This document shows positions 26,936 through 35,340 of a DNA stretch of 48,732 nt, one piece after another. Source of the stretch: Arthrobacter sp. H14 (GTDB lineage: Bacteria; Actinomycetota; Actinomycetes; Actinomycetales; Micrococcaceae); assembly GCF_000520495.1 (NCBI RefSeq), contig NZ_KI914644.1, forward strand, positions 44,457 through 93,188. Direction: 5' to 3'. The notes under the pieces are model-generated. The model made no database searches. It saw nothing but the letters and a program-made list of their open reading frames with translations, and was not told where the DNA came from. How positions within the stretch are numbered: position 1 is the stretch's first letter; each line of letters opens with the position of its first letter. The translations under genes were made by a program, and so were the position numbers.

Positions 26936-27931
26936 ATGATTGAACTAACCCGCCTCGACCCGCCGGCTTCATTCGCCCGCACTGCGGAACCGTCCCGCAA
27001 GCCACTACGTGCCGGGCTGGTTCAACACCGCTGGAATGCCGACCCGCAGCGTTTGCGGTCCGAGCTCAACGAGGGCATCGAGCGCGCGGCAGCACACGGC
27101 GCCTCGGTGGTGTTCCTTCCCGAACTCTCGCTGTCCAGGTATCCGGCCGATACCCTTCCGGAATCCGAACCTGCCGCTGAAGCCGAAGACCTGCTCACCG
27201 GGCCGACCTTCACCTTTGCCGCCGCTGCGGCCCGCGCCAATAACGTCTGCGTGCACGCCTCGCTCTACGAGAAAGCCGACGCCGGTGACGGGCTGGGGTT
27301 GAACACGGCCATCCTCGTGTCCCCGGAGGGCGAGTTGCTGGCGCGGACGCATAAACTGCACATTCCGGTCACCGCCGGGTACTACGAGGACAAGTACTTC
27401 CGCCAGGGCCCCGCGGCAGAAGATGCGTACCAGATCCATGCACCCGCCGAACTGGGCGGCGCCCGCCTGGGGATGCCGACCTGCTGGGACGAGTGGTTCC
27501 CGGAGGTCGCACGGATGTATTCGCTGGGTGGTGCCGAGCTCCTGGCCTACCCGACCGCCATCGGCTCCGAACCAAGTTTCCCGGCCTTCGATACCCAGCC
27601 GCTGTGGCAGCAGGTGATCGTTGGAAACGGCATCGCGAACGGATTGTTCATGGTTGTGCCGAACCGCTGGGGCGACGAAGGAAACGTAACCTTCTACGGT
27701 TCCTCGTTCATCTCGGATCCCTACGGACGCATTCTCGTGCAGGCACCGCGGGACGAGTCGGCCGTGCTGGTCGCGGATCTGGATCTTGAGCAGCGCAGCG
27801 ACTGGCTGGAGCTCTTTCCCTTCCTGTCCACCCGCCGTCCCGAAACGTACAACCGACTCACTGAACCGGTGCGTCACGACACTCCCTACGGGGACAGCCC
27901 CGCGCCGGCCGGCATCCCCGGGATCGGCTGA
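26936..27931 (+). CDS. aguB: N-carbamoylputrescine amidase
   Basis: A 331-residue nitrilase-superfamily enzyme. The catalytic triad is Glu63 (FLPELSLSRYP), Lys140 (RTHKLHIP) and Cys183 (PTCWDEWFPE); the CWDxWFPE motif is typical of N-carbamoylputrescine amidases. It hydrolyses N-carbamoylputrescine to putrescine, CO2 and ammonia, the second step of agmatine breakdown. ATG 26936 follows CTGGAGA at 5 nt; open frame upstream to 26858 crosses the operator-like repeat and is not coding. The agmatine deiminase gene begins 2 nt after its stop, so the two are translated from one message. Confidence 0.92.
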   Translation: MIELTRLDPPASFARTAEPSRKPLRAGLVQHRWNADPQRLRSELNEGIERAAAHGASVVFLPELSLSRYPADTLPESEPAAEAEDLLTGPTFTFAAAAARANNVCVHASLYEKADAGDGLGLNTAILVSPEGELLARTHKLHIPVTAGYYEDKYFRQGPAAEDAYQIHAPAELGGARLGMPTCWDEWFPEVARMYSLGGAELLAYPTAIGSEPSFPAFDTQPLWQQVIVGNGIANGLFMVVPNRWGDEGNVTFYGSSFISDPYGRILVQAPRDESAVLVADLDLEQRSDWLELFPFLSTRRPETYNRLTEPVRHDTPYGDSPAPAGIPGIG

Positions 27932-27933
27932 AC

Positions 27934-28989
27934 ATGGGAGCGTCAAACATGGGCCCGTTGAACAGCGGTTGGAGGATGCCGTCGGAGACTGCGCCGCAGG
28001 AGAAAATCTGGATGGCCTTCCCGCCCGGCGGCTACGCATTGGGCGATACCCCCGAGGAGGCGCACGCCGCCCGTTCCACCTGGGCCGCCGTCGCCAACGC
28101 GGTGGTCGAATTCGAGCCGGTCACCGTCGTCGCCGCCGAAGACGATGCCGGGATGGCCCGCAGCTACCTTAAGCCTGAGGTCGAGATTGAAACCGCGCCG
28201 CTCAACGATGCCTGGATGCGGGACGTCGGGCCCACCTTCGTGATGAACGACGACGGCGGGCTGGCCGCGGTCAACTGGATCTTCAACGGCTGGGGCCGGC
28301 AGGACTGGGCAGAGTGGGACAAGGACGAGGAGATCGGCACGGCAGTCGCGGACTGGGCCGGCGTCGAACGGATCGATTCACCGCTCGTCAACGAAGGCGG
28401 CGGTATCCAGGTCGACGGCGAAGGCACCGTCCTGGTCACCGAGACCGTGCAGCTGGATCCGGACCGCAATCCCGGACTGACCAAGGCGGAGGTTGAGGCA
28501 GAGCTGGCCCGCACCATCGGCGCCACCCATACGATTTGGCTGCCGCGGGGACTAACCCGCGACGCACAGAAGTACGGAACCCGCGGGCACGTGGACATCG
28601 TGGCGGCCATCCCATCGCCGGGCGTGCTACTCCTTCATGCGCAGAACAACCCTGACCATCCCGACTATCAGGTCAGCCGTGACCTGAAGAGCTTCCTGGC
28701 CGGCACACACGATGCGGCCGGACGCAGCTGGAACATCATTGACGTTCCGGCCCCCGAAACCCTGACGGACGAGGAGGGGTTTGTGGACTACAGCTACATC
28801 AACCACCTCGTCGTCAATGGCGCGGTGATCGCCTGCAGCTTCGATGACCCGAATGACGAGCAGGCACGATCCATCCTCGCAGCCGCCTATCCCGGACGCC
28901 GCGTGATCAGCGTAGACGCACGCGAACTGTTCGCCCGCGGCGGCGGCATCCATTGCATTACGCAACAACAACCCCGAAAGGCCCAATGA
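27934..28989 (+). CDS. aguA: Agmatine deiminase
   Basis: A 351-residue enzyme of the peptidyl-arginine-deiminase-like superfamily that turns agmatine into N-carbamoylputrescine and ammonia. NDAWMRDVGPTFV (Asp92, Asp97) and NEGGGIQVDGEGTVLVTE bind the guanidinium group. GHVD carries the general His, and Cys341 in GGGIHCITQQQP is the nucleophile. The start is ATG 27934, 2 nt after the aguB stop; a second in-frame ATG at 27949 is possible. Its TGA overlaps the permease ATG by 4 nt. It acts first in the pathway although second in the operon. Confidence 0.94.
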   Translation: MGASNMGPLNSGWRMPSETAPQEKIWMAFPPGGYALGDTPEEAHAARSTWAAVANAVVEFEPVTVVAAEDDAGMARSYLKPEVEIETAPLNDAWMRDVGPTFVMNDDGGLAAVNWIFNGWGRQDWAEWDKDEEIGTAVADWAGVERIDSPLVNEGGGIQVDGEGTVLVTETVQLDPDRNPGLTKAEVEAELARTIGATHTIWLPRGLTRDAQKYGTRGHVDIVAAIPSPGVLLLHAQNNPDHPDYQVSRDLKSFLAGTHDAAGRSWNIIDVPAPETLTDEEGFVDYSYINHLVVNGAVIACSFDDPNDEQARSILAAAYPGRRVISVDARELFARGGGIHCITQQQPRKAQ

Positions 28990-30536
28990 TGAGCCAGACC
29001 ACCCGTACGCCGGCCCCCGCCGGGAACAAACAACCAGGCGGAATTACCGCCAAGGGGCTGCAGAAGGGGCAGCTGGGGCTGCTCGCCGTCGTCGTCATCG
29101 GTATCTCCACGATTGCACCCGCCTACGTGTTGACCAGCTCCCTCGGTCCCACCGTGCAGGCCATTGGCGTCCACCTGCCCGCGATCTTCATTGTCGGCTT
29201 CATCCCGATGTTCCTAGTGGCGCTCGGCTACCGTGAACTCAACGCGGATTCGCCGGACAGTGGCACCACCTTCACCTGGGTGACCAAGGCCTTCGGGCCG
29301 TACATCGGCTGGATCGGTGGATGGGGGCTGCTCGCCGCGAACATTATCGTGCTCTCCAACCTGGCCGGCGTTGCGGTCGACTTCTTCTACCTGTTCCTGG
29401 CCCAGCTGACCTCGCAGGGCTGGATCGCGAACTTGGCCGGAAACATCTTCATCAACGTCGCCACCTGCCTGGTCTTTGTCGGGCTCGCGGTGCTGGTGTC
29501 CTGCCGCGGCATGCGCACCACCAAGACCGTGCAATACATCCTGGTCGGCTTCCAACTGGCCGTGCTCGCCTGGTTCGTAATCGGCGCCTTCTCCGGCATC
29601 TCCCGCGGCATCACCGGCTCCGACCTGGCCTTCAGCTGGGACTGGTTCAATCCGCTGCAGATTGAAAGTTTCTCCGCCTTCGCGCTCGGCCTGTCGCTGT
29701 CCATCTTCGCCTTCTGGGGCTGGGACGTCTGCTTGACCGTCAGTGAGGAAACCACCAACGGCCGCCGCACCGCCGGCGCCGGAGCCACCTGGACCGCCGT
29801 CGTCATCCTGGGCATCTACCTGCTGGGCGCGATCGCCACGGTGATGTTCGCCGGCGTCGGCGATACCGGCCTGGGACTGAACAACCCCGACAACGCGGGC
29901 AATGTCTTCACCGTCCTCGCCGCGCCCGTGATGGGCCCGTTCGCAATCCTGCTGTCACTGGCGGTGCTGTCCAGCTGCGCCTCATCGCTGCAGACCACGA
30001 TGGTCTCGCCGGCACGGAGCCTGCTCGCAATGGGCTACTACAAGGCACTGCCGGACAAGTTCGCCTCCGTCAGCAACCGCTTCCACTCGCCGGTCTACGC
30101 CACCATCGTCGCCGGTGCCATCTCGGCTGGTTTCTACGCCGTGATGCGCTTCCTCAGCGACAACGTACTCAACGACACCATCATGGCGCTGGGCCTGATG
30201 ATCTGCTTCTACTACGGACTGACCGCGATCGCCTGCGTCTGGTACTTCCGCCAGACCCTGTTCACCAGCGTGCGGAACTTCTTCTTCCGGCTGCTGTGTC
30301 CGCTGCTGGGCGGGATCGGCCTCCTGGTCGTGTTCCTGCAGACAGCCGTCGACAGCTGGGACCCGGCATTCGGCAGCGGCTCGGAGATCTTCGGCATCGG
30401 ACTGGTCTTCATTATCGGCGTCGGGATCATTGCCCTCGGGGTCGTGGTGATGCTGTTCATGCGCCGCAGCCGGCCGGAGTTCTTCCAGGGTGAAACGCTG
30501 CAGAAAGACACGCCGGCCCTCGTGGTCCCCGAGTAA
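28986..30536 (+). CDS. APC-family permease, probably for agmatine or putrescine
   Basis: A 516-residue amino acid/polyamine/organocation (APC) transporter with about twelve helices. An early VVVIGISTIAPAYVLTSSLGP stretch is the substrate-binding helix 1, and FAFWGWDVCLTVSEETTNGRRTAGAG matches the loop after helix 6. Its position between agmatine deiminase and putrescine oxidase genes makes agmatine or putrescine its likely substrate; that is inference from context. ATG 28986 overlaps the aguA stop, and a second ATG follows directly. GAAAGG is just upstream. Confidence 0.87.
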   Translation: MMSQTTRTPAPAGNKQPGGITAKGLQKGQLGLLAVVVIGISTIAPAYVLTSSLGPTVQAIGVHLPAIFIVGFIPMFLVALGYRELNADSPDSGTTFTWVTKAFGPYIGWIGGWGLLAANIIVLSNLAGVAVDFFYLFLAQLTSQGWIANLAGNIFINVATCLVFVGLAVLVSCRGMRTTKTVQYILVGFQLAVLAWFVIGAFSGISRGITGSDLAFSWDWFNPLQIESFSAFALGLSLSIFAFWGWDVCLTVSEETTNGRRTAGAGATWTAVVILGIYLLGAIATVMFAGVGDTGLGLNNPDNAGNVFTVLAAPVMGPFAILLSLAVLSSCASSLQTTMVSPARSLLAMGYYKALPDKFASVSNRFHSPVYATIVAGAISAGFYAVMRFLSDNVLNDTIMALGLMICFYYGLTAIACVWYFRQTLFTSVRNFFFRLLCPLLGGIGLLVVFLQTAVDSWDPAFGSGSEIFGIGLVFIIGVGIIALGVVVMLFMRRSRPEFFQGETLQKDTPALVVPE

Positions 30537-30590
30537 CGCTGGATCAACAACCGCACAACGAAACAACCGCTACGCCAGAAGGAACACACC

Positions 30591-31952
30591 ATGAGCACCA
30601 TCGAGCGCGACGTCGTCATTATCGGCGCCGGAGCATCAGGACTGACCGCCGCCCACGAACTGACCAAAGCGGGGCTCAGCGTCGCCGTGCTGGAAGCCCG
30701 CGACCGGGTCGGCGGACGGCTCTGGACCGGGAATATCGACGGCGCCATGCTCGAGCTGGGCGGTCAGTGGGTCTCGCCGGATCAGGACGCGTTGATTGCG
30801 ACGCTCGCGGACCTGGGCCTGGAGACCTATTCCCGCTACCGCGACGGCGACAGCGTCTATGTCGACGAGGCTGGGGAGAAGAGGCGTTTCACCGGCGATA
30901 TGTTCCCGGTCCCGGCCGAAACGGCGGCCGTGATGGAGGACCTGATTGGGCAGTTGGACACCTTGACGGCGGAGGTCGGCGCGGAGGAACCGTGGAAGCA
31001 CCCGCGCGCGGCCGAGCTTGACCGGATCTCCTTCAGCACGTGGCTGGAACAGCAAACGGACGATCAGATCGCCCGTGACAATATCTCCATGTTCATCGCC
31101 GGCGCCATGCTCACCAAACCGGCGCACGCGTTCTCGCTCCTGCAGGCGGTGTTGATGGCGGCCAGCGCCGGCAGTTTCAGCAATCTGGTCGATGCCGACT
31201 TCATTCTGGACAAGCGCGTCGTCGGGGGTCTGCAGCAGGTTCCGCTGCGGCTGGCTGAACGGCTCGGCGAGGACGTGCTGCTGGGCACCCCGGTGCGCAA
31301 GGTGCAATGGAACGACGACGGCGTCACGGCAGTGGCGGACGAGGTGACCGTGCGTGCCAAGTATGTGGTGATGGCCGTCCCGCCGAACCTGATCTCGAGG
31401 GTGGATTTCGAACCGCCGCTGCCCCGGCGCCAGCAGCAGATGCACCAGCACCTCTCGCTCGGGCTGGTCATCAAGGTGCACGCGGTCTACGCCACGCCAT
31501 TCTGGCGCGAAGACGGGCTATCCGGAACATGTTTCAGCCCGTACCAGGTGGTGCACGAGGCGTACGACAACACCAATCACGGGGACACCCGGGGCACGTT
31601 GGTCGGTTTCGTCTCGGACGAGACCGCCGACGCCGTCTTCGCTCTGTCCGCCGAGGAGCGGAAGCGGAAAATCCTCGCCTCGCTGGCCAGCTACTACGGC
31701 GACCAGGCGCTAACTCCTGAGGTTTACTACGAGAGCGACTGGGGCACCGAGGAATGGACCCGCGGCGCCTATGCGGCCAGCTTCGACCTCGGCGGATTGT
31801 CCCGGTACGGCGACAGCCTGCGCGATTCAGTAGGGCGGATCCACTTCTCCTGCAGCGACATCGCCGGAGCCGGATTCCAGCACGTCGACGGCGCCATCCG
31901 GATGGGCCGCAACACCGCCACCGCCATCACCGAGCTCGAGAACCCGGCCTAG
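30591..31952 (+). CDS. puo: Putrescine oxidase (flavin monoamine oxidase)
   Basis: A 453-residue flavin amine oxidase. GAGASG (12-17) binds the ADP part of FAD, followed by ARDRVGGRLWT and LELGGQWVSPDQ. The C-terminal FSCSDIAGAGFQHVDGAIRMG region closes the FAD site. The sequence style matches the putrescine oxidases of Kocuria and Rhodococcus rather than tyramine oxidases. It would oxidise putrescine to 4-aminobutanal with H2O2 and ammonia, the last step encoded in this operon. AGAAGGA precedes ATG 30591. No aminobutanal dehydrogenase gene is in the window. Confidence 0.9.
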   Translation: MSTIERDVVIIGAGASGLTAAHELTKAGLSVAVLEARDRVGGRLWTGNIDGAMLELGGQWVSPDQDALIATLADLGLETYSRYRDGDSVYVDEAGEKRRFTGDMFPVPAETAAVMEDLIGQLDTLTAEVGAEEPWKHPRAAELDRISFSTWLEQQTDDQIARDNISMFIAGAMLTKPAHAFSLLQAVLMAASAGSFSNLVDADFILDKRVVGGLQQVPLRLAERLGEDVLLGTPVRKVQWNDDGVTAVADEVTVRAKYVVMAVPPNLISRVDFEPPLPRRQQQMHQHLSLGLVIKVHAVYATPFWREDGLSGTCFSPYQVVHEAYDNTNHGDTRGTLVGFVSDETADAVFALSAEERKRKILASLASYYGDQALTPEVYYESDWGTEEWTRGAYAASFDLGGLSRYGDSLRDSVGRIHFSCSDIAGAGFQHVDGAIRMGRNTATAITELENPA

Positions 31953-32027
31953 GGGAGTTTGGGCCGGGAAGCTCCCCGTTGGGACATTTAGACCTGCGCG
32001 CCGGGGGCGAAAAGTCCCATCGGGGAG
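31952..32027. repeat. Compound palindromic element after puo
   Basis: A short hairpin (GGGGAG at 31952-31957, CTCCCC at 31972-31977) overlaps a larger one: CTCCCCGTTGGGAC (31972-31985) pairs with GTCCCATCGGGGAG (32014-32027) with one mismatch and a 28-nt G/C-rich loop. The two folds exclude each other. It lies between convergent genes and may serve as a two-way terminator or be a dispersed repeat. Confidence 0.55.
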
Positions 32028-32088
32028 CCAACCCGGGCGTGTCGTGGTCCCCCTGCAGCGCAACCAATTCTGGTCGCCGGCCCGGTGG

Positions 32089-32835
32089 CTACAGGGCGAA
32101 CCAATTCCGTTGCGGGTTCCGTACCGACGGGGCGCTCCGGTGCAGTTCCGGTTTCGCCGCCCATTGCACGCCATTTGCCAGAACCCGGCGGATCTCCGGC
32201 CGGTGATACACCGGGTACTCCTGGTCTCCCGGACTGAAGTAGAAGATCCGCCCCTTGCCGCGGTTGAACGTGACGCCGGAGCGGAAAACCTCCCCGCCTT
32301 CAAAGGAACTGATGAAGATCAGGTCATCGGGGGCGGGGATGTCGAAGAATTCGCCATACATCTCGTGCTTGTCCAGCACCACGGGATGGTCGATCCCATC
32401 GGCGATCGGATGCGTCGGGTTCACATTCCACACCATTTCCCGTTCGCCGTCATTGCGCCACAACAGTGAACATGTGGTCCCCAGCAGTCGGGTGAAAATC
32501 TTTGAGAAGTGTCCGGAGTGCAGCACCAGCAGTCCCATGCCGCCCAGCACGTGGCGCTGCACGCGGTCAACCACGACGTCGTCGACCGCGTCATGGGCGA
32601 TGTGCCCCCACCAGAGCAGGACGTCGGTGTCCGCCAGGACCTCTTCGCTCAGTCCGTGCTCCTCATCGGCCAGCACTGCGGTCCGGATTTCCGCTTCCGG
32701 ATAGTGCTCGGCCAGTCCTGCCGCGATGGCGCCGTGGATGCCATCCGGGTAATGGTCTGCGATCGAGGCGGGCTCCTGCCGCGCCTCGTGCACGCCCTCG
32801 TTCCAGACGGTGATCTTCAATGCCGGGTTGCTCAT
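32089..32835 (-). CDS. ThuA-like domain protein
   Basis: A 248-residue protein of the ThuA family, which has a glutamine-amidotransferase-like fold and is found in sugar-use operons such as the trehalose/maltose genes of Rhizobium. ITVWNEGVHE opens the first strand, TDVLLWWGHIAHDAV and GMGLLVLHSGHFSKIF follow, and GKGRIFYFSPGDQEYPVYHRPEIRRVL is the family C-terminal signature. Its exact reaction is not established; a role in 3-keto-sugar metabolism has been proposed. It starts 2 nt after the stop of the Gfo/Idh/MocA gene, in the same LacI-controlled operon. Confidence 0.9.
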   Translation of the reverse strand: MSNPALKITVWNEGVHEARQEPASIADHYPDGIHGAIAAGLAEHYPEAEIRTAVLADEEHGLSEEVLADTDVLLWWGHIAHDAVDDVVVDRVQRHVLGGMGLLVLHSGHFSKIFTRLLGTTCSLLWRNDGEREMVWNVNPTHPIADGIDHPVVLDKHEMYGEFFDIPAPDDLIFISSFEGGEVFRSGVTFNRGKGRIFYFSPGDQEYPVYHRPEIRRVLANGVQWAAKPELHRSAPSVRNPQRNWFAL

Positions 32836-32837
32836 GA

Positions 32838-33992
32838 TTACAGTTGCACCTCTCTGTGTTCGGCCGCCGACTGGTAGCAGGCGTCAATGATCCGGGCCCG
32901 GCTCAGCGCGATCGACCCGTCGTGCTGGCCCCAGACCGTTTCCCCGCCGCGGACGGCAGTGATGAAATCTTCGACGACGGCGCGGTGCGCCCGGCCGGGC
33001 TTCGCTTCCGGAGTGTAGTCGGCGTTTTTGCCGTCCTTTTCGGTGTAGACCCTCAGCTCGGCCACGGGCGCCAGCGGAGCTCCGGCGGCACGCAGGTCCG
33101 CCCCGCCGTCGGTGCCGAAGACCGAGAAGTCCATCAGGTCCGCTTCGTCGCGATAACTGGCCCAGCCGGATTCGATGATCAGGGTGGCACCGCCTTCGAG
33201 ACGGATGAAAGCCGACGCGAAATCCTCCACCTCGTAAGCGAAATTGGTGCTCAGTGCTGTTGCCCTGTCGTTGCCGCCGCGGCCGCGCGGTCCCAACTCG
33301 GCGAAGGTGGCAGCGGAAACACTCATAACCTTAGGTTCACCAAGCAGGTGCAGCGCGTAGTCCAGCACGTGCACGCCGATGTCGGCCAGCGGCCCGCCGC
33401 CGGACATTTCCCTATTCGTGAACCAGCTGCCGAGCTTGGGAATCCCCGAGCGGCGCACCCATGAGGCCTTGGCGTAATACGGCCGGCCGAGATCGCCGTC
33501 GTCGATAATGCGCTTGAGCACCTGGATATCGCCACGGCGGCGGTGGTTGAACGCTACGTCGAGGACACGTCCAGCCCGACGTGCGGCATCGACCATTTCC
33601 TGCCCTTCGTTGCCGTCGCGGGCGATCGGCTTCTCACTGAGCACGTGCAGTCCACGGTCAAGAGCGGCGATGGCAATTGGCGCATGCAGGAAGGTGGGAA
33701 CGGCGATGCTCACCGCGTCCAGACCCTCCAGGTCCAGCAATTCTTCCCAAGTCCCGAAGGCATGTGGAACGGCATACTCCCCAGTCAGCTGGGCCAGCAG
33801 ATCGGCTTCCATTCCGGCCAAAGCAACGACGTCGACGCCGTCCAGCTCCCGGTACGCGTCCAGATGCTGCTGGCCTGCCCAACCCAAACCGATGACTCCG
33901 ACCTTGAGAGTGTCGCCCGGGTAAGACCCGCCGAGTTGGTGAATGCCGCCGTCCCTGAGTGTGGTGTCGTCGTTTCCAGCCGTCTGTTCCAA
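32838..33992 (-). CDS. Gfo/Idh/MocA-family sugar dehydrogenase
   Basis: A 384-residue NAD(P)-dependent oxidoreductase. VGVIGLGWAGQQHLDAY is the Rossmann loop. LSEKPIARDGNEGQEMV contains the conserved EKP Lys, and GGGPLADIGVHVLDYALHLLG carries the Asp and His of the sugar site. Such enzymes oxidise a sugar hydroxyl. The TTG at 33992 is the preferred start, with AAGGA 8 nt before it; ATG codons further upstream lie beyond the LacI operator and are unlikely. It heads the operon with the ThuA-like gene and is divergent from lacI-type gene 34117. Confidence 0.88.
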   Translation of the reverse strand: MEQTAGNDDTTLRDGGIHQLGGSYPGDTLKVGVIGLGWAGQQHLDAYRELDGVDVVALAGMEADLLAQLTGEYAVPHAFGTWEELLDLEGLDAVSIAVPTFLHAPIAIAALDRGLHVLSEKPIARDGNEGQEMVDAARRAGRVLDVAFNHRRRGDIQVLKRIIDDGDLGRPYYAKASWVRRSGIPKLGSWFTNREMSGGGPLADIGVHVLDYALHLLGEPKVMSVSAATFAELGPRGRGGNDRATALSTNFAYEVEDFASAFIRLEGGATLIIESGWASYRDEADLMDFSVFGTDGGADLRAAGAPLAPVAELRVYTEKDGKNADYTPEAKPGRAHRAVVEDFITAVRGGETVWGQHDGSIALSRARIIDACYQSAAEHREVQL

Positions 33993-34028
33993 ATTCAGGT
34001 CCTTAGTCTCTGGCTCACATGCTCCGCA

Positions 34029-34046
34029 GATGCAAACGTTTGCATC
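34029..34046. promoter_or_regulatory. LacI-family operator, gfo/lacI divergent region
   Basis: GATGCAAACGTTTGCATC is a perfect 18-bp palindrome with the central CG typical of LacI/PurR-family operators. It lies 36 nt before the dehydrogenase start and 70 nt before the LacI ATG, so it can control both directions. Confidence 0.85.
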
Positions 34047-34116
34047 ATTTTGATCGTACCAGCCGGACACATGGCATGCTGGAGACAAGTAAAATTTCAA
34101 CCTGCGAGGACGACCC

Positions 34117-35190
34117 ATGAGCGCGAGCATCCACGATGTTGCCCGGGTCAGCGGTGTGTCCACGGCGACCGTGTCCCGCGCACTCCGCGGCCTGCCCACC
34201 GTTTCGGAGCTGACCAGGCAAAAGGTCCTCCGCGCCGCGGATTCGCTGGGCTACGTCATCTCATCCAACGCCTCCAGCCTGTCGACCGGCCGGACCAACG
34301 CCATCGGCGTCGTCGTGCCCGCCATCAATAAGTGGTTCTACTCGTCGGTGCTCGAGGGCGCGGACCAGATACTCCGCAACGCCGGCTATGACCTCATTGT
34401 TTACAACCTCGGCGGCTCGGAAGAGAACCGGCAGCGGGTCTTCAACCGGGCCATGCTCCGGGAGCGGATCGACGCCGTCCTGATCCTGTGCCGCGCGCTG
34501 CTCGAAGTTGAGCAGGCCGTGATCGCAGACCTGCACTACCCCTCGGTTGTAGTGGGTGGCCGGTTCGACGGCGGAATCAGCGTCAGCATTGACGACGGCG
34601 ACGCCTGCGGGAAAGCCATCGATTACCTTGCGGCGCTTGGCCACCGGCGGATCGGGTTCATTGGAGGCCAGACTGACGACTCGTCGTCGTTCTCCGTTTC
34701 GCGGGCACGCAATGAAGCCTTCGGGGCGGCGATGGCGGAAGCGGGACTCGAGGTGGATCAAGCGCACGTGGCCTACTCGGATTTCACCATCGCCGGCGGC
34801 GCCCGGGCAACAGAACAAATATTGTCCGACGCCGGAACAGGGGCTGGATCCGGCACTGGCACCGGGACTGGGGCGGGCCCCGGAACCGGTCTGCCCAGCG
34901 CCATTTTTGCCGCCTGTGACGAGATGGCCTTCGGTGCCATCAGTGCTGCCCGCCGCAACGGATTGCGGGTTCCCGAGGATCTTTCCATTGTGGGCATTGA
35001 CAATCATGAGGCCGCCGAAGCGCTGGGGTTGACCACCGTCGCGCAGGACCCGCTCGGCCAGGGAGCAGCCGCGGCGCGGATCCTCCTCGACGCCCTGCGC
35101 GGTTCTGAACCGAAGCCGGGTTGGATTGTCACTCCCAGCGAGTTGGTGGTCCGGCGTTCCGCGGCGCCAATGAGTCTGACCCATTCCTGA
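34117..35190 (+). CDS. LacI-family transcriptional regulator
   Basis: A 357-residue LacI regulator. The N-terminal helix-turn-helix (IHDVARVSGVSTATVSRALR, about residues 5-24) is followed by the hinge helix near residues 47-56 (SSNASSLSTG) and a periplasmic-binding-protein-like sugar domain. A low-complexity Gly/Thr/Ala run (encoded at about 34833-34889) sits before LPSAIFAACDEMAFG, where family members have only a few residues. GCGAGG precedes ATG 34117. The matching palindromes at 34029 and 35241 are its likely operators, linking the gfo/thuA-like operon, itself and the sugar-binding lipoprotein gene. Confidence 0.92.
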   Translation: MSASIHDVARVSGVSTATVSRALRGLPTVSELTRQKVLRAADSLGYVISSNASSLSTGRTNAIGVVVPAINKWFYSSVLEGADQILRNAGYDLIVYNLGGSEENRQRVFNRAMLRERIDAVLILCRALLEVEQAVIADLHYPSVVVGGRFDGGISVSIDDGDACGKAIDYLAALGHRRIGFIGGQTDDSSSFSVSRARNEAFGAAMAEAGLEVDQAHVAYSDFTIAGGARATEQILSDAGTGAGSGTGTGTGAGPGTGLPSAIFAACDEMAFGAISAARRNGLRVPEDLSIVGIDNHEAAEALGLTTVAQDPLGQGAAAARILLDALRGSEPKPGWIVTPSELVVRRSAAPMSLTHS

Positions 35191-35240
35191 AGTTCCGACT
35201 TCCAGCCGCGATTGTTCACGGCCGCCCTTCCGGAAGGAAA

Positions 35241-35254
35241 TGCAACCGTTTGCA
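35241..35254. promoter_or_regulatory. LacI-family operator before the sugar-binding lipoprotein gene
   Basis: TGCAACCGTTTGCA repeats the core of the 34029 operator (TGCAAACGTTTGCA) with one substitution. It lies 86 nt before the ATG at 35341, so the same LacI protein probably controls that gene. Confidence 0.8.
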
Positions 35255-35340
35255 TCCGCCCTTGATCGCTTGCTAGCGTGAACCGCGTCACATAGCTGGG
35301 TGGGCACGAAGTCTCCCGGTCGTCTCATCGAGGAGAAGCA

